NCBI GenBank assembly: GCA_963742535.1
Contig: CAVUMC010000001.1
Location: 62,001-126,000 of the forward strand
DNA length: 64,000 bases
Source of the DNA: VRUE01 sp963742535
Lineage (GTDB): Bacteria > Actinomycetota > Thermoleophilia > Solirubrobacterales > 70-9
Reading direction: 5' to 3'
Shown here: piece after piece, positions 1 through 8,541 of the stretch
Position numbering within the stretch: the first letter of the stretch is position 1
How the letters are laid out: every line of letters begins with the position of its first letter
Notes under the pieces: model-generated
The model's database searches: none
The model's input: only the letters and a program-made list of their open reading frames with translations
Told to the model about the DNA's origin: nothing
Program-made: the position numbers and the translations under genes

Positions 1-330
1 GATCTTGAAGAGCTCCAGATAGGTCAGGTAGAAGCTGTAGCCGAAACCGACCAAGGCGACAAGGAAGCCTCCCATGCGGAAGACGTCGCCCCGCAACAGG
101 GCACAGAGCAGGAGCAGTACGTAGCCGGCAATGCCGAAGGCCGCGATGTTCACGCCGAAGAGATGGGAGTAGGTGCTTTCGGCGACGGTCTGGCAACCGT
201 GGCCACCGGCGACGCAGACCGGCGAGCCGCCACCGGAATCGGCAATCGTTATGTAGGTGGCCACGCCGATGCCAAAGGTGGCAAGGAAGGTGGCGATACC
301 GCGCAATGTGCCCTCGGCCGGTGCTTTCAC
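1..330 (-). CDS. VKOR-family membrane redox protein, 3' part cut by window edge
   Basis: The 110 visible residues start at a GTG (328-330), 10 nt after the stop of the upstream hydrolase. They contain three hydrophobic segments (about residues 8-28, 55-75 and 85-105). Between the first two is a loop with a Cys-x6-Cys pair (VCVAGGHGC), followed by a Ser and an FGVNIAAFGIAGY segment typical of vitamin K epoxide reductase homologues. In bacteria such proteins reoxidise DsbA-like oxidases to support disulfide formation outside the membrane. The CXXC redox centre expected further on lies beyond position 1 and cannot be seen. The gene probably ends an operon with the peroxiredoxin and hydrolase. 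Confidence 0.75.
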   Translation of the reverse strand, partial: MKAPAEGTLRGIATFLATFGIGVATYITIADSGGGSPVCVAGGHGCQTVAESTYSHLFGVNIAAFGIAGYVLLLLCALLRGDVFRMGGFLVALVGFGYSFYLTYLELFKI

Positions 331-340
331 GACGGGAAAG

Positions 341-1219
341 CTATTGGAGTTCTCTGCAGAAATTCTCAATTTCACGCGAGAGGCGGCCGCCTTGCCAGGC
401 CAGCGGAGACTGTCCCTCCTCCTCGCTGATCAGTTTGGCGCCAGGAATCAGCTCGGCGTACTCTGCTGCGATCGCGTACGGATGGCCGGGATCGGCGGCG
501 TCGTTACTGGCGACCACGAGCGTCGGCACTGCCAATGACTCCAGTGCCACCGGCTCAAACGGCTCTGACCTGGGCACCTCGCGCAACGCCCTGACGATCG
601 CCTCGAGGTGGCGATGGCGCTCCATCCGTTCGCGGGTGAAGCGCAACACGGAGGCGCGCCAGGGCGACGCGATCTCCTGAGCGCTGCCGATGTACTCGAC
701 AAACCCATCGATCCCACCTCGCTCCAGTGCTTCCGCCAATCCATCCCAGTAGGCCAGCGACTCCTCAGCGACGCGAGCTCCGCTTCCCGCGCTATTCGCG
801 GTTAACGGAGCATGCGTGTCGGTATAGGTCGGGCCGATGGCGATTAGGCCGGCAACGCGCTCGGGATTGCTCAAAGTGAAGGCGATGGCGGTATGGGCAC
901 CCATCGAGTGGCCGGCGAGGAAGACGGGTCCCTCCCCTGCCTGGTCCTCGATCACCGCGTCAAGGTCAGCCGCCAGCTCCGGGTATCCATAACCCGAACC
1001 GGCCGGGGCTAGATCGGACTCCCCGTGCCCGCGCGCGTCGTAGGCGATCACGGTGAACCCACCTCGCTCCAGCCGTCGCGAGCCGTGCACCACCGAGCGC
1101 CGGGTCGCAGTGAGGCCGTGGCAAAGCACGATCGGGGTGCCCTCCCCCGTGATCTCCCCGTGAACCGCTGTCTCCCTTCCGCTGGCGAACTGGCGCGGTG
1201 CCCCGGCGGCGCCGGTCAC
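341..1219 (-). CDS. alpha/beta hydrolase
   Basis: This 292-residue alpha/beta-hydrolase-fold protein has an oxyanion HG motif (VLCHGLTATRR, about 33-43), the nucleophile elbow GHSMG (about 103-107) and a cap region before the C-terminal third. The AxDxRGHGxSD stretch is typical of esterase, epoxide hydrolase and lactonase relatives. The substrate cannot be told from sequence. The GTG start lies 2 nt after the stop of the upstream peroxiredoxin, so translation is probably coupled. Confidence 0.85.
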   Translation of the reverse strand: MTGAAGAPRQFASGRETAVHGEITGEGTPIVLCHGLTATRRSVVHGSRRLERGGFTVIAYDARGHGESDLAPAGSGYGYPELAADLDAVIEDQAGEGPVFLAGHSMGAHTAIAFTLSNPERVAGLIAIGPTYTDTHAPLTANSAGSGARVAEESLAYWDGLAEALERGGIDGFVEYIGSAQEIASPWRASVLRFTRERMERHRHLEAIVRALREVPRSEPFEPVALESLAVPTLVVASNDAADPGHPYAIAAEYAELIPGAKLISEEEGQSPLAWQGGRLSREIENFCRELQ

Positions 1220-1221
1220 GC

Positions 1222-1722
1222 TCAGTCCAGACCGGCGAGAGCCCGCTCGATGTCCTCGACCGACTGGTAGGTCGCGCCGGTGCGGGAGACGTGGCGGTAG
1301 CGGATGATCCCCTCAGCATCAATAACGAAGATCGCCCGCTGGACATAGCGGCCCCCAGGGGTCTCTTTGAGCTCGGTAAAGCGGGCAAGCGGCCCGAGCC
1401 AGCCGGTCACGCCGTAGCTCTTACTGACCGCGAGGTCCTCGTCGGCGAGCAGCGGCACGCTGAGTTCTTGCTCTTCGACCCAACGCTCATGCGAATCGAC
1501 AGACTGCGGCGAGATGCCGATGACTTCCGCGTTGAGCCCGTCGAGCTTGTCGGCGTTGTCGCGGTAGGAGCAGAACTGCTTGGTGCAAACCGTAGTGGCA
1601 TCCCCCGGGTAGAAGGCGAGGACGACGTTGCGACCGCGGTGCTCAGAGAGCTTGAAGCTCTTCCCCTCGGTGCCGGGCAACTCGAAATCTGGTGCTGCGT
1701 CTCCTACGTCGACCTTGGCCAT
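1222..1722 (-). CDS. bcp: peroxiredoxin, Bcp/PrxQ type
   Basis: This 166-residue AhpC/TSA-fold thiol peroxidase has the active-site segment PGDATTVCTKQFC. The peroxidatic Cys is followed five residues later by a second Cys, the resolving position in PrxQ/Bcp enzymes, so it should reduce hydroperoxides using thioredoxin in the cytosol. The ATG lies 7 nt after a TAGGCT -10 element, so the mRNA is probably leaderless. It heads the unit peroxiredoxin, hydrolase, VKOR-type protein, suggesting a thiol-redox theme. Confidence 0.9.
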   Translation of the reverse strand: MAKVDVGDAAPDFELPGTEGKSFKLSEHRGRNVVLAFYPGDATTVCTKQFCSYRDNADKLDGLNAEVIGISPQSVDSHERWVEEQELSVPLLADEDLAVSKSYGVTGWLGPLARFTELKETPGGRYVQRAIFVIDAEGIIRYRHVSRTGATYQSVEDIERALAGLD

Positions 1723-1729
1723 CGGGTTG

Positions 1730-1735
1730 AGCCTA
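1730..1735 (-). promoter_or_regulatory. -10 element of leaderless promoter for bcp
   Basis: TAGGCT is followed by 7 nt and then the ATG at 1722. No Shine-Dalgarno sequence fits in the gap, so transcription probably starts at or next to the A of the start codon. Confidence 0.6.
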
Positions 1736-1741
1736 GTGCAG

Positions 1742-2419
1742 CTAGCCCTTTTCGATCGAGATCTTTTCGATCAGGACGGTCTGTTTGGGTTTTTCGGCCG
1801 GCGTGCCGAGGTTGCCGATCCGTTCGACCACATCGATGCCCTTGTCGACCTTGCCAACTAGGGCGTATTCGGGCGGCAATCCCGCGTCCGCGCCGAGAAC
1901 AACGAAGAATTGGCTGCCGGATGCCCCCGGGGGCTCAGCTGAACTCTTTGCCATCGCCACGGTGCCTCTGGTGTAGGAGAGGTTTGCCGGTGGCTTCTCG
2001 ACCACGGTGTAGCCGGGGCCGCCGGTACCGGTTCCAAGCGGATCGCCGCCTTGGATCACGAAGCCGGGGGCAATGCGGTGGAAAGTGAGGTCATCGTAGA
2101 AACCTTCGTCACTCAGGTAGACGAAGGAATTGACCGTCTTCGGCGCCCGGGCCGCGTCGAGGGCGATATCGAAGCTGCCACAGCTTGTTTCAACCACCGC
2201 AGTCAGCGATTCGTTCTTCTTCACCGTCTGCGGCGGCGCCTCAAGGCTGACTTTCTTTGGCTGGGGCGCTTCCACTTCCTTACAGCCGGCAGCACCAGAC
2301 TTGGCCGAAGAGTCGTCGTCCCCCCCGCTGCGACCGATCAAAATCACGGCCACGATCACGGCTGCAATCGCCGCGAAAACGGCGAGAAAAATCCAGCGAC
2401 GGTCAGTCCCCTCCTGCAT
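1742..2419 (-). CDS. membrane-anchored cyclophilin-type peptidyl-prolyl isomerase
   Basis: The protein has 225 residues. Residues 9-28 form a single hydrophobic anchor, followed by a Ser/Gly/Asp-rich linker. Residues about 70-222 form a cyclophilin domain with FHRIAPGFVIQGGDP, GTGGPGY, and GSQFFV near the active site. It should catalyse prolyl cis-trans isomerisation, probably on the outer face of the membrane. The start codon follows a TAGGGT element by 8 nt. The domain is compact, as in many actinobacterial secreted cyclophilins. Confidence 0.88.
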   Translation of the reverse strand: MQEGTDRRWIFLAVFAAIAAVIVAVILIGRSGGDDDSSAKSGAAGCKEVEAPQPKKVSLEAPPQTVKKNESLTAVVETSCGSFDIALDAARAPKTVNSFVYLSDEGFYDDLTFHRIAPGFVIQGGDPLGTGTGGPGYTVVEKPPANLSYTRGTVAMAKSSAEPPGASGSQFFVVLGADAGLPPEYALVGKVDKGIDVVERIGNLGTPAEKPKQTVLIEKISIEKG

Positions 2420-2427
2420 TGGGCGAA

Positions 2428-2433
2428 ACCCTA
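2428..2433 (-). promoter_or_regulatory. -10 element of leaderless promoter for the cyclophilin gene
   Basis: TAGGGT lies 8 nt before the ATG at 2419, in the short divergent gap shared with the methyltransferase gene. Confidence 0.55.
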
Positions 2434-2473
2434 GTAGATCGATCCGCCGTCACGGACTTGCGATCATCGCCCC

Positions 2474-2962
2474 GTGGAAGTCTCGCCGCTGGAGCCGCTC
2501 GCCGCCGCTGTGCTTCACGTCCCGGCGCCCGAGCGGGCGCTGGTGGTCGGTTGTGATGACGGCGGTGCGGCGTTCTTCCTCGCCCGTGAGTTCCCCGGCG
2601 CCCGTGTGCGCGGCGTCGACCGCTCCCCCGACCGGGTTCGCGAAGCGCAAGCGAAGGTCGGGCTCGACCCAGAGGGACGGGTTGCCTTCAAGCAGTCCGG
2701 GCGGCGTTCCCTGCCCTACCCCGATGAATTCTTCGACCTGGTCGCCCAAACCGGTGGCCCCGTACTGCCTGCCGAGATAGCGCGGACACTAAGCCCAGGC
2801 GGGTTCTTCATCCACGCTCTCCTGCGCCCTCCACGCTTCGCGGCCGGGGCGCGCCGGCACCTGCTCGAGTGGCGGCTGGCCCAGCGCTATCTCGAGCCCC
2901 AGCAAGCGGACCGGGCCGGAGACGGCAACTTCTTCGTCGCCCGCCTCGACCGCACCCGCTGA
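2474..2962 (+). CDS. class I SAM-dependent methyltransferase
   Basis: This is a short 162-residue Rossmann-fold methyltransferase. ALVVGCDDGGAAFFLA (about 23-38) matches motif I (SAM-binding glycine loop). GVDRSPDRVREA provides the acidic residue at the end of strand 2, and YPDEFFDLVAQTG resembles motif IV. The substrate is unknown. The start is a GTG. It is the first gene of a plus-strand run leading into the lipid kinase and murT, 31 nt apart. Confidence 0.75.
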   Translation: MEVSPLEPLAAAVLHVPAPERALVVGCDDGGAAFFLAREFPGARVRGVDRSPDRVREAQAKVGLDPEGRVAFKQSGRRSLPYPDEFFDLVAQTGGPVLPAEIARTLSPGGFFIHALLRPPRFAAGARRHLLEWRLAQRYLEPQQADRAGDGNFFVARLDRTR

Positions 2963-2993
2963 GCCCAGCCTGACATTTAGGCTGCCCACCAGC

Positions 2994-3890
2994 ATGGGTC
3001 CCGAGGGAATGCCGCTGACGCTGCTCGTCAACCCCGCGTCCGCGCACGGGCGCACGTTGAAGCTGCTGCCGGCGATCGAGCAAGAGCTCGACGCGCGGCG
3101 GATTCCTTTTCGGGTCGAGCGCACCCGCGGACTCGAGGACGGCGCCGAGCTGGCCCTGCGCGCGGTTGAGGCCGGTGAGGTTCCCGTCGTCGTCAGCGGC
3201 GACGGGCTGCTGGGCGCGATCGGCGGAGCGATGGCGGGAGCGGAAACGCCACTTGGGATCATCCCTGGTGGGCGCGGCAACGACCTAGCCCGCGTCCTCG
3301 GCATCCCCGATGACCCCGCCGAGGCCGTCTCCGTCATTGCCGCCGGAGAGACCCGCCGCATCGACGTCGGCGAGGCCAATGGCAAGCGCTTCCTCGGCAT
3401 CGTCAGCGTCGGCTTCGACTCGGAAGCGAACCGACTGGCCAATGAGACGACTTTCATGCGCGGCAACCTCGTCTACGCCTATGCGGCAGTGCGCACCCTG
3501 CTGAGCTGGAAGCCGGGACGCTTCACGATCCGCGTCGGTGAGGAACGGCGGCGCTTCACCGGTTACTCCATTTCCGTCGCCAACAGTCGCGCATTTGGCG
3601 GTGGGATGTTCATCGCCCCCGATGCCGAGCTCGATGACGGTGAGTTCGATGTGGTCACCGTCGGCGCGGTCGGCAAGCTGCGCTTCGTGGGTAACCTGCC
3701 GAAGGTGTTCAAGGGCACCCACGTCGATGAGGACGAGGTTCGCGTCTTCCGGGCGGCCCAGCTCGAACTGACCGCAAGCAGGCCCTTCCCGGTTTACGCC
3801 GACGGCGAGCACTTGACCGATTTGCCAGCGACGCTGCGGGTACTGCCGCGGGCGCTCAGTGTCCTCGTTCCGGCCACGGCCGGGGCCTAG
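2994..3890 (+). CDS. diacylglycerol/lipid kinase family protein (YegS-like)
   Basis: This 298-residue protein has the diacylglycerol kinase catalytic fold. VNPASAHGRT lies near the N-terminus, VVSGDGLLGAIGGAMAG (about 64-80) is the nucleotide-binding GDG loop, and GIIPGGRGNDLAR (about 84-96) is the signature GGxGNDxAR. The C-terminal beta-sandwich contains the late YADGE element. Family members phosphorylate diacylglycerol, undecaprenol or related lipids; the substrate is not determinable here. The stop codon abuts the GTG of murT, so a link to envelope-lipid metabolism is plausible. A TAGGCT element lies 10 nt before the ATG. Confidence 0.88.
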   Translation: MGPEGMPLTLLVNPASAHGRTLKLLPAIEQELDARRIPFRVERTRGLEDGAELALRAVEAGEVPVVVSGDGLLGAIGGAMAGAETPLGIIPGGRGNDLARVLGIPDDPAEAVSVIAAGETRRIDVGEANGKRFLGIVSVGFDSEANRLANETTFMRGNLVYAYAAVRTLLSWKPGRFTIRVGEERRRFTGYSISVANSRAFGGGMFIAPDAELDDGEFDVVTVGAVGKLRFVGNLPKVFKGTHVDEDEVRVFRAAQLELTASRPFPVYADGEHLTDLPATLRVLPRALSVLVPATAGA

Positions 3891-5261
3891 GTGCTCTTCG
3901 GCGCAAAGCTCACGGCCGCGCGAGCAGCGGGTGCAGCCAGTCGTGCCAGCGGGCGCGGCGGTGGCACCACCCTGCCGGGGCGATTGCTGCTGCGCCTTGC
4001 GCCGGATGCGATCGCGCGGCTCGGCCAGCGGCTCGACCGCGGCTCGGCGATCGTCAGCGCCACCAACGGCAAGACGACGACGGCGGGAATGATCGCCGCC
4101 GCCTTGGCGGCCGCCGGTCGCCATCCGGTTCACAACCGGGCCGGGTCGAACATGACCTGGGGCGTCGCCACCGCTCTACTGGAGCAGAAGGGAGACGAGG
4201 GCCTCTTCGAGGTAGACGAGGCCTGGCTGCCCAAGGTCACGACTCAGCTCGACCCCACCCTCATGGTCCTCGGCAACCTCTTCCGCGACCAGCTCGACCG
4301 CTACGGCGAGATGGAGGTGCTGGCGGGGGACTGGGCGGAAACCGTGGCCGCGCGGACCGGGCGCAGCCGCTTCGTGCTCAACGCTGACGACCCCACCATC
4401 GCCGACCTCGGCCGCGACCAGGACGGCAAGGAGCGTGAGGGCGTCACCTACTTCGGGATCGAGGACGCCTCGCAAGCGCTGCCGGAGCTGCAGCACGCCT
4501 TCGACGCCAAGCACTGCCGCCGCTGCGGGCACCCGTATGCCTATGAGCGCGCCTTCGTCGGTCACCTCGGGCACTACTCGTGCCCGAACTGCGACGCCCG
4601 ACGCCCGACGCCCGACGTCGCCGCGACGGCGATCTCGCTCGACGGCATGAACGGCTCGCAGCTGACTGTGCGCACTCCCGCGGGCGAGCTCGAGCTCGAG
4701 CTGCCCCTGCCGGGCCTCTACAACGTCTACAACGCCCTCGCCGCGATCGCCGCAGCACTCGAGCTGGGGGTGCCAGCCGCGACCGTGAGCGGCGCCCTGG
4801 AAACGATGCAAGCGGCATTCGGCCGGGTTGAGACGATCGCGATCGATTCGACCCGGCTTTCGATCCTGCTGATCAAGAACCCCGCCGGCGCCAACGAGGT
4901 CCTGCGCACCCTGCTGCTCGAGGCGGGCGCCGAGAAGCTCGACCTCTGGATCGGGCTCAACGACAAGACCGCTGACGGGCGCGACGTCTCCTGGATCTGG
5001 GATGCCGACTTCGAGCTGCTCGCCAGCGGCGTCCGTCAGATCACCTGCGCCGGCACGCGAGCGCCGGAGATGGCCCTGCGGCTCAAGTACGCGGGTTGGC
5101 CTGAAGAGGCGATCGCGGTCGAGCCCAGCATCGAGCACTCGCTCGACCAGGCCCTGGCCAGCTCGGGCGAGCGACTCTTCGCCCTCCCCACCTACACCGC
5201 CCTGCTGGAGCTGCGCAAGCTGCTCGCCAGCCGCGGTCTTGCCAAGGACTTCTGGGAGTGA
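3891..5261 (+). CDS. murT: lipid II isoglutaminyl synthase, MurT subunit
   Basis: This 456-residue Mur-ligase-like protein has the P-loop ATNGKTTT (about 57-64), a central ligase domain, four Cys forming a ribbon (CRRC and CPNC, about 207-230) typical of MurT, and a C-terminal DUF1727 region. MurT with GatD amidates the alpha-carboxyl of D-Glu in lipid II. The GTG start directly abuts the preceding stop. A triplicated 7-nt unit (4594-4617) encodes the residues just after the zinc ribbon. Another methyltransferase gene separates it from gatD, which is unusual because the pair is commonly adjacent. Confidence 0.93.
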   Translation: MLFGAKLTAARAAGAASRASGRGGGTTLPGRLLLRLAPDAIARLGQRLDRGSAIVSATNGKTTTAGMIAAALAAAGRHPVHNRAGSNMTWGVATALLEQKGDEGLFEVDEAWLPKVTTQLDPTLMVLGNLFRDQLDRYGEMEVLAGDWAETVAARTGRSRFVLNADDPTIADLGRDQDGKEREGVTYFGIEDASQALPELQHAFDAKHCRRCGHPYAYERAFVGHLGHYSCPNCDARRPTPDVAATAISLDGMNGSQLTVRTPAGELELELPLPGLYNVYNALAAIAAALELGVPAATVSGALETMQAAFGRVETIAIDSTRLSILLIKNPAGANEVLRTLLLEAGAEKLDLWIGLNDKTADGRDVSWIWDADFELLASGVRQITCAGTRAPEMALRLKYAGWPEEAIAVEPSIEHSLDQALASSGERLFALPTYTALLELRKLLASRGLAKDFWE

Positions 5262-5980
5262 ACTCGGTCGTCTGGCACGAAGTCGAGTGCGGCGCCTACA
5301 CCGCCGACCTGACCCTCTGGGAGGAGATGGCGGACCAAACCGACAAGCCGATCATGGAGCTGGGCTGCGGCGCCGGCAGGGTCACGCTGCACCTCGCCCA
5401 CCGCGGCGCCTATCTCGTGATCGGGGTGGATTGGGACTCCGACCTGGTCGCCGCCGTCTGGGAACGCTCCGGCAAGATCCCCGGCGATGCCGAGCTCGCC
5501 GACGTGCGCAGCTTCGAGTTCGCGACCAAGTTCAGCCTCGTGATCGCGCCGATGCAGTTGATCCAGCTGCTGCCGACGAGCAACGACCGGCTCGAGTGCC
5601 TCTCCTGCGTCGTCAACAACATGCTCCCCGGCGGCCGCGCCGCCTTTGCGATCGTCGAGGAGATGCCCTATCTCCCGCCCGGCGCCGCCGCGCCGCCACT
5701 GCCTGACGTGCGCCAGATCGAAGGTTGGATCTACTCCAGCCTGCCGCTGCAGCCGATCGTGGGGCCGGAGACGATTCTGCTGCGGCGCCTGCGGCAGACG
5801 GTCGACCCAGACGGCAACATGAGCGAGGAGATGAACGAGATCGAGTTCATGATCCTCAGCGCAGAGACCCTCGAAGAGGAGGGGCGCAGTGTTGGCCTCG
5901 TGCCCGCCGGCCGGCGTGAGATCCCCTCGACCGAAGAGCACGTCGGCTCCACCGTCGTCCTCTTCGACAAGGAGGCCTGA
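5258..5980 (+). CDS. SAM-dependent methyltransferase between murT and gatD
   Basis: This 240-residue class I methyltransferase has motif I IMELGCGAGRVTLHLA (about 29-44) and GVDWDSDLV as the post-motif. LVIAPMQLIQLL and a later MLPGGRAAFAIVEE strand complete the Rossmann core. The GTG start overlaps the murT stop by four bases, and the stop overlaps the gatD ATG by one base, so the three products are probably made together. The substrate is unknown; a lipid II or envelope precursor would fit the context, but that is inference. Confidence 0.82.
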   Translation: MNSVVWHEVECGAYTADLTLWEEMADQTDKPIMELGCGAGRVTLHLAHRGAYLVIGVDWDSDLVAAVWERSGKIPGDAELADVRSFEFATKFSLVIAPMQLIQLLPTSNDRLECLSCVVNNMLPGGRAAFAIVEEMPYLPPGAAAPPLPDVRQIEGWIYSSLPLQPIVGPETILLRRLRQTVDPDGNMSEEMNEIEFMILSAETLEEEGRSVGLVPAGRREIPSTEEHVGSTVVLFDKEA

Positions 5981-6711
5981 TGGAGCTCCGCCTGCTCGCG
6001 CTTTACCCGGAGCAGATGAACATCTATGCCGACCGGGGCAACATCCTCTTCCTGCAACGGCGCTGCGAGTGGCGCGGCATCGGCTTTGCCCACGCCAGCG
6101 CCGGCCCGGGTGAGGGCTTCGACCCAGGCTCGCACGACCTGATCTACCTCGGCGGCGGCCAAGACCGCGACCAGCGCGCCGTCGCCGCCGACATGGTCGA
6201 GAGCAAGCGCGAGGCTTTGGCGACGGCGGTCGGGGACGGCGCCACGATGCTCGCCGTCTGCGGCGGCTACCAGTTGCTCGGCCACAGCTACCAGCTCGAC
6301 GAGGAGCGCCTGCCCGGCCTCGGCCTGGTCGACCTCGAGACGGTTCGCGAGCCCGGCCCCCGCCTGATCGGCAACGTCGCGATCGAGGTCGACCTCGGCG
6401 ACGGGCCGAAGACCCTGGCCGGATTCGAGAACCATGGTGGGCGCACCTACCTCGGCGACGCCACGCCGCTCGGCCGCGTGCTGAAGGGCTTCGGCAACAA
6501 CGGTAAAGACGGTCACGAGGGTGCCCACCGCGACAACCTGATCGGCACTTACCTGCACGGCCCACTGCTGCCGAAGAACGCCTGGCTGGCGGACCACCTG
6601 ATCGAGCTGGCCTTGGAGCACCGCTACGGCTCGCGCCCAAAGCTGGAGCCGCTCGATGACAGCCTGGAGCAGGCCGCGCACGAGTCCGCATGGCAAGCGG
6701 CGCTGGCCTAA
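5980..6711 (+). CDS. gatD: lipid II isoglutaminyl synthase, glutamine amidotransferase subunit GatD
   Basis: This 243-residue CobB/CobQ-type class I glutamine amidotransferase has the nucleophile Cys in MLAVCGGYQLLGHSY (about 88-102) and the distal His in GTYLHGPLLPKN (about 189-200). GGGQDRDQ near residue 52 forms the glutamine pocket. GatD supplies ammonia to MurT. The gene ends 3 nt before the convergent dut gene, with no hairpin terminator between them. Confidence 0.93.
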   Translation: MELRLLALYPEQMNIYADRGNILFLQRRCEWRGIGFAHASAGPGEGFDPGSHDLIYLGGGQDRDQRAVAADMVESKREALATAVGDGATMLAVCGGYQLLGHSYQLDEERLPGLGLVDLETVREPGPRLIGNVAIEVDLGDGPKTLAGFENHGGRTYLGDATPLGRVLKGFGNNGKDGHEGAHRDNLIGTYLHGPLLPKNAWLADHLIELALEHRYGSRPKLEPLDDSLEQAAHESAWQAALA

Positions 6712-6714
6712 GGG

Positions 6715-7146
6715 CTAGCGGCCGCTGGAACCGAAGCCGCCCTCGCCTCGGGACGAGTCGGCAAGGGCCTCACGCTCGACCGGCTCGGCAAGGGCGATCG
6801 GGGTGATCACGAGCTGGGCGATGCGATCGCCGGGGGCGACGCGGAAGAGCTCGGCGGGATCGGTATTGAGCAGCAGGACGCGGATCTCGCCGCGATAGCC
6901 GGAGTCGATCAGGCCCGGGCTGTTGACCAGGCTGATGCCGTTCTTCTTCGCCAGTCCGGAGCGCGGCAGGACCAGGCCGGCGTGGCCGTCGGGGATCTCG
7001 ACCGCGACACCGGTGCCGACGCTCCAGCGCTCGCCAGGGCCGATGTGGGCCGGCTCGCAGGCGTAGAGATCGAGCCCGGCGTCACCCTCGTGTGCACGCG
7101 TGGGCAGAACAGCGTCTTCGTTGAGGCGGGCGACCGGCAGTTCCAC
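6715..7146 (-). CDS. dut: deoxyuridine 5'-triphosphate nucleotidohydrolase
   Basis: This 143-residue trimeric dUTPase shows all five motifs: GDAGLDLYA, PRSGLAKKNGI, SPGLIDSGYRGEI, GDRIAQLVI, and the C-terminal arm RGEGGFGSSGR. It hydrolyses dUTP to dUMP and pyrophosphate. The GTG start follows TAGTCT by 7 nt, indicating a leaderless transcript. Confidence 0.95.
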   Translation of the reverse strand: MELPVARLNEDAVLPTRAHEGDAGLDLYACEPAHIGPGERWSVGTGVAVEIPDGHAGLVLPRSGLAKKNGISLVNSPGLIDSGYRGEIRVLLLNTDPAELFRVAPGDRIAQLVITPIALAEPVEREALADSSRGEGGFGSSGR

Positions 7147-7153
7147 GGGCGGC

Positions 7154-7159
7154 AGACTA
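7154..7159 (-). promoter_or_regulatory. -10 element of leaderless promoter for dut
   Basis: TAGTCT lies 7 nt before the GTG at 7146 and 14 nt downstream of the hflX stop. Confidence 0.55.
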
Positions 7160-7173
7160 GACGAGTCGGCGGC

Positions 7174-8484
7174 CTAGGCGACAGCGAGATCGTCGAAGCG
7201 GTGCAGCTCGGCGACCGGCACCTTCGCTTTGACTAGGACGCCATCGGGGCGCTCCGTCCGCTCCAGGTTGCCGGCGATCTCATGGAGCTCGTGCAGGCGC
7301 CCGCCCTCCGCGTAGGGAATCAGCAGCTCGACCTCGGCCAGGGTGTCCTCGAAGGCGGTCTCGATCCGCTCGCGCAGCGGATCCAGGCCCACCCCGTCGA
7401 GGGCGGAGACGAGAACGGCCCCGGGATGGCGCAGCAGCACCTCAGCCTGCGAGTCCTCGTCCAGCAAATCCGACTTGTTGAGCACCAACAGACGCGGCTT
7501 GTCCCCCGCCCCAATCTCCTCCAGCACCTCATCGACCGCCTTCATGTCAGCGATGCGGCGCTCCTCCGTCGCCGCCGAATCGACCACATGGAGGATCAGG
7601 TCGGCGAGCACGGTCTCCTCCAGGGTCGCCTTGAAGGCCTCGACCAGCTGGTGGGGAAGCTTCTCGATGAAGCCGACGGTGTCGGTGAGCAGGTAGTCGC
7701 GGCCGGAGAGCTCGACGCTGCGGGTGGTCGGGTCGAGCGTGTGGAAGAGCCGGTTGCCGACGCCGACCTCGGCCCCGGTGATCGCGTTCAACAGGGTCGA
7801 CTTGCCGGCGTTGGTGTAGCCGGCGAGGGCGACCCGCGGCAGCGAGGAGCGGTCGCGCTGGGCGCGCATCACGCCGCGGTTGCTCTCCAGTCGCGCCAGG
7901 CGGCGGCGCAGGGCGGCGATACGGTCGCGGGCAAGCCGACGGTCGGTCTCGATCTGGCTCTCGCCCGGGCCCCTGGTGCCGATGCCGCCGCCGAGCCGCT
8001 CCAGGTGCGTCCAGAGCCCGCGCATGCGGGCGAGGTTGTACTCGAGCTGGGCCAGCTCGACCTGCAGCTTGCCCTCAGCCGAGTGGGCGTGGTCGGCAAA
8101 GATGTCGAGGATCACCGCGGTGCGATCGATCACCGGGACGCCGAGGGCGCTCTCCAGGTTGCGCTCCTGACGCGGAGCCAGCTCGTCGTCGCAAGCAACC
8201 AGGTTGGCATCGCAGGCGGCGATTTCGGCTTTCAGCTCGTCCAGCTTGCCTCGGCCGACGTAGCGATCGGGGTCGGGCGCCTCGCGCTGCTGCACCGCCT
8301 CGCCGGCGGTGGCGACGCCGGCCGTGCGCAGCAGCTCCTTCAGCTCGGCCAGCGGGTCACCCTCCTCGCGGCCGCTGACGATGCCGATCGCCAGGGCGCG
8401 CTGGCGCGCACGGGGATTGGAGACACCGGCTCCACCGGCGCCGTAGCGCGACTCCTCGTTGCGTCCGTTCCGTGACCTTTTCAC
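7174..8484 (-). CDS. hflX: ribosome-associated GTPase HflX
   Basis: This 436-residue protein has the glycine-rich HflX N-terminal domain (about 25-200, with GGGIGTRGPGESQIE) and a C-terminal G domain: G1 GYTNAGKS, G3 DTVGFI, G4 NKSD. HflX binds stalled ribosomes and splits them under stress. The GTG start follows TACAAT by 8 nt. Its promoter region is shared back-to-back with the reductase/epimerase gene at 8542. Confidence 0.95.
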   Translation of the reverse strand: MKRSRNGRNEESRYGAGGAGVSNPRARQRALAIGIVSGREEGDPLAELKELLRTAGVATAGEAVQQREAPDPDRYVGRGKLDELKAEIAACDANLVACDDELAPRQERNLESALGVPVIDRTAVILDIFADHAHSAEGKLQVELAQLEYNLARMRGLWTHLERLGGGIGTRGPGESQIETDRRLARDRIAALRRRLARLESNRGVMRAQRDRSSLPRVALAGYTNAGKSTLLNAITGAEVGVGNRLFHTLDPTTRSVELSGRDYLLTDTVGFIEKLPHQLVEAFKATLEETVLADLILHVVDSAATEERRIADMKAVDEVLEEIGAGDKPRLLVLNKSDLLDEDSQAEVLLRHPGAVLVSALDGVGLDPLRERIETAFEDTLAEVELLIPYAEGGRLHELHEIAGNLERTERPDGVLVKAKVPVAELHRFDDLAVA

Positions 8485-8492
8485 TCAGACTG

Positions 8493-8498
8493 ATTGTA
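8493..8498 (-). promoter_or_regulatory. -10 element of leaderless promoter for hflX
   Basis: TACAAT, a near-consensus -10, lies 8 nt before the GTG at 8484. Confidence 0.6.
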
Positions 8499-8527
8499 GG
8501 AGTCGGGCACTCGCCTGCCGGGGCGAC

Positions 8528-8533
8528 TAGGCT
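8528..8533 (+). promoter_or_regulatory. -10 element of leaderless promoter for the SDR gene
   Basis: TAGGCT lies 8 nt before the GTG at 8542, divergent from the hflX promoter 30 bp away. Confidence 0.55.
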
Positions 8534-8541
8534 TCCACTCC

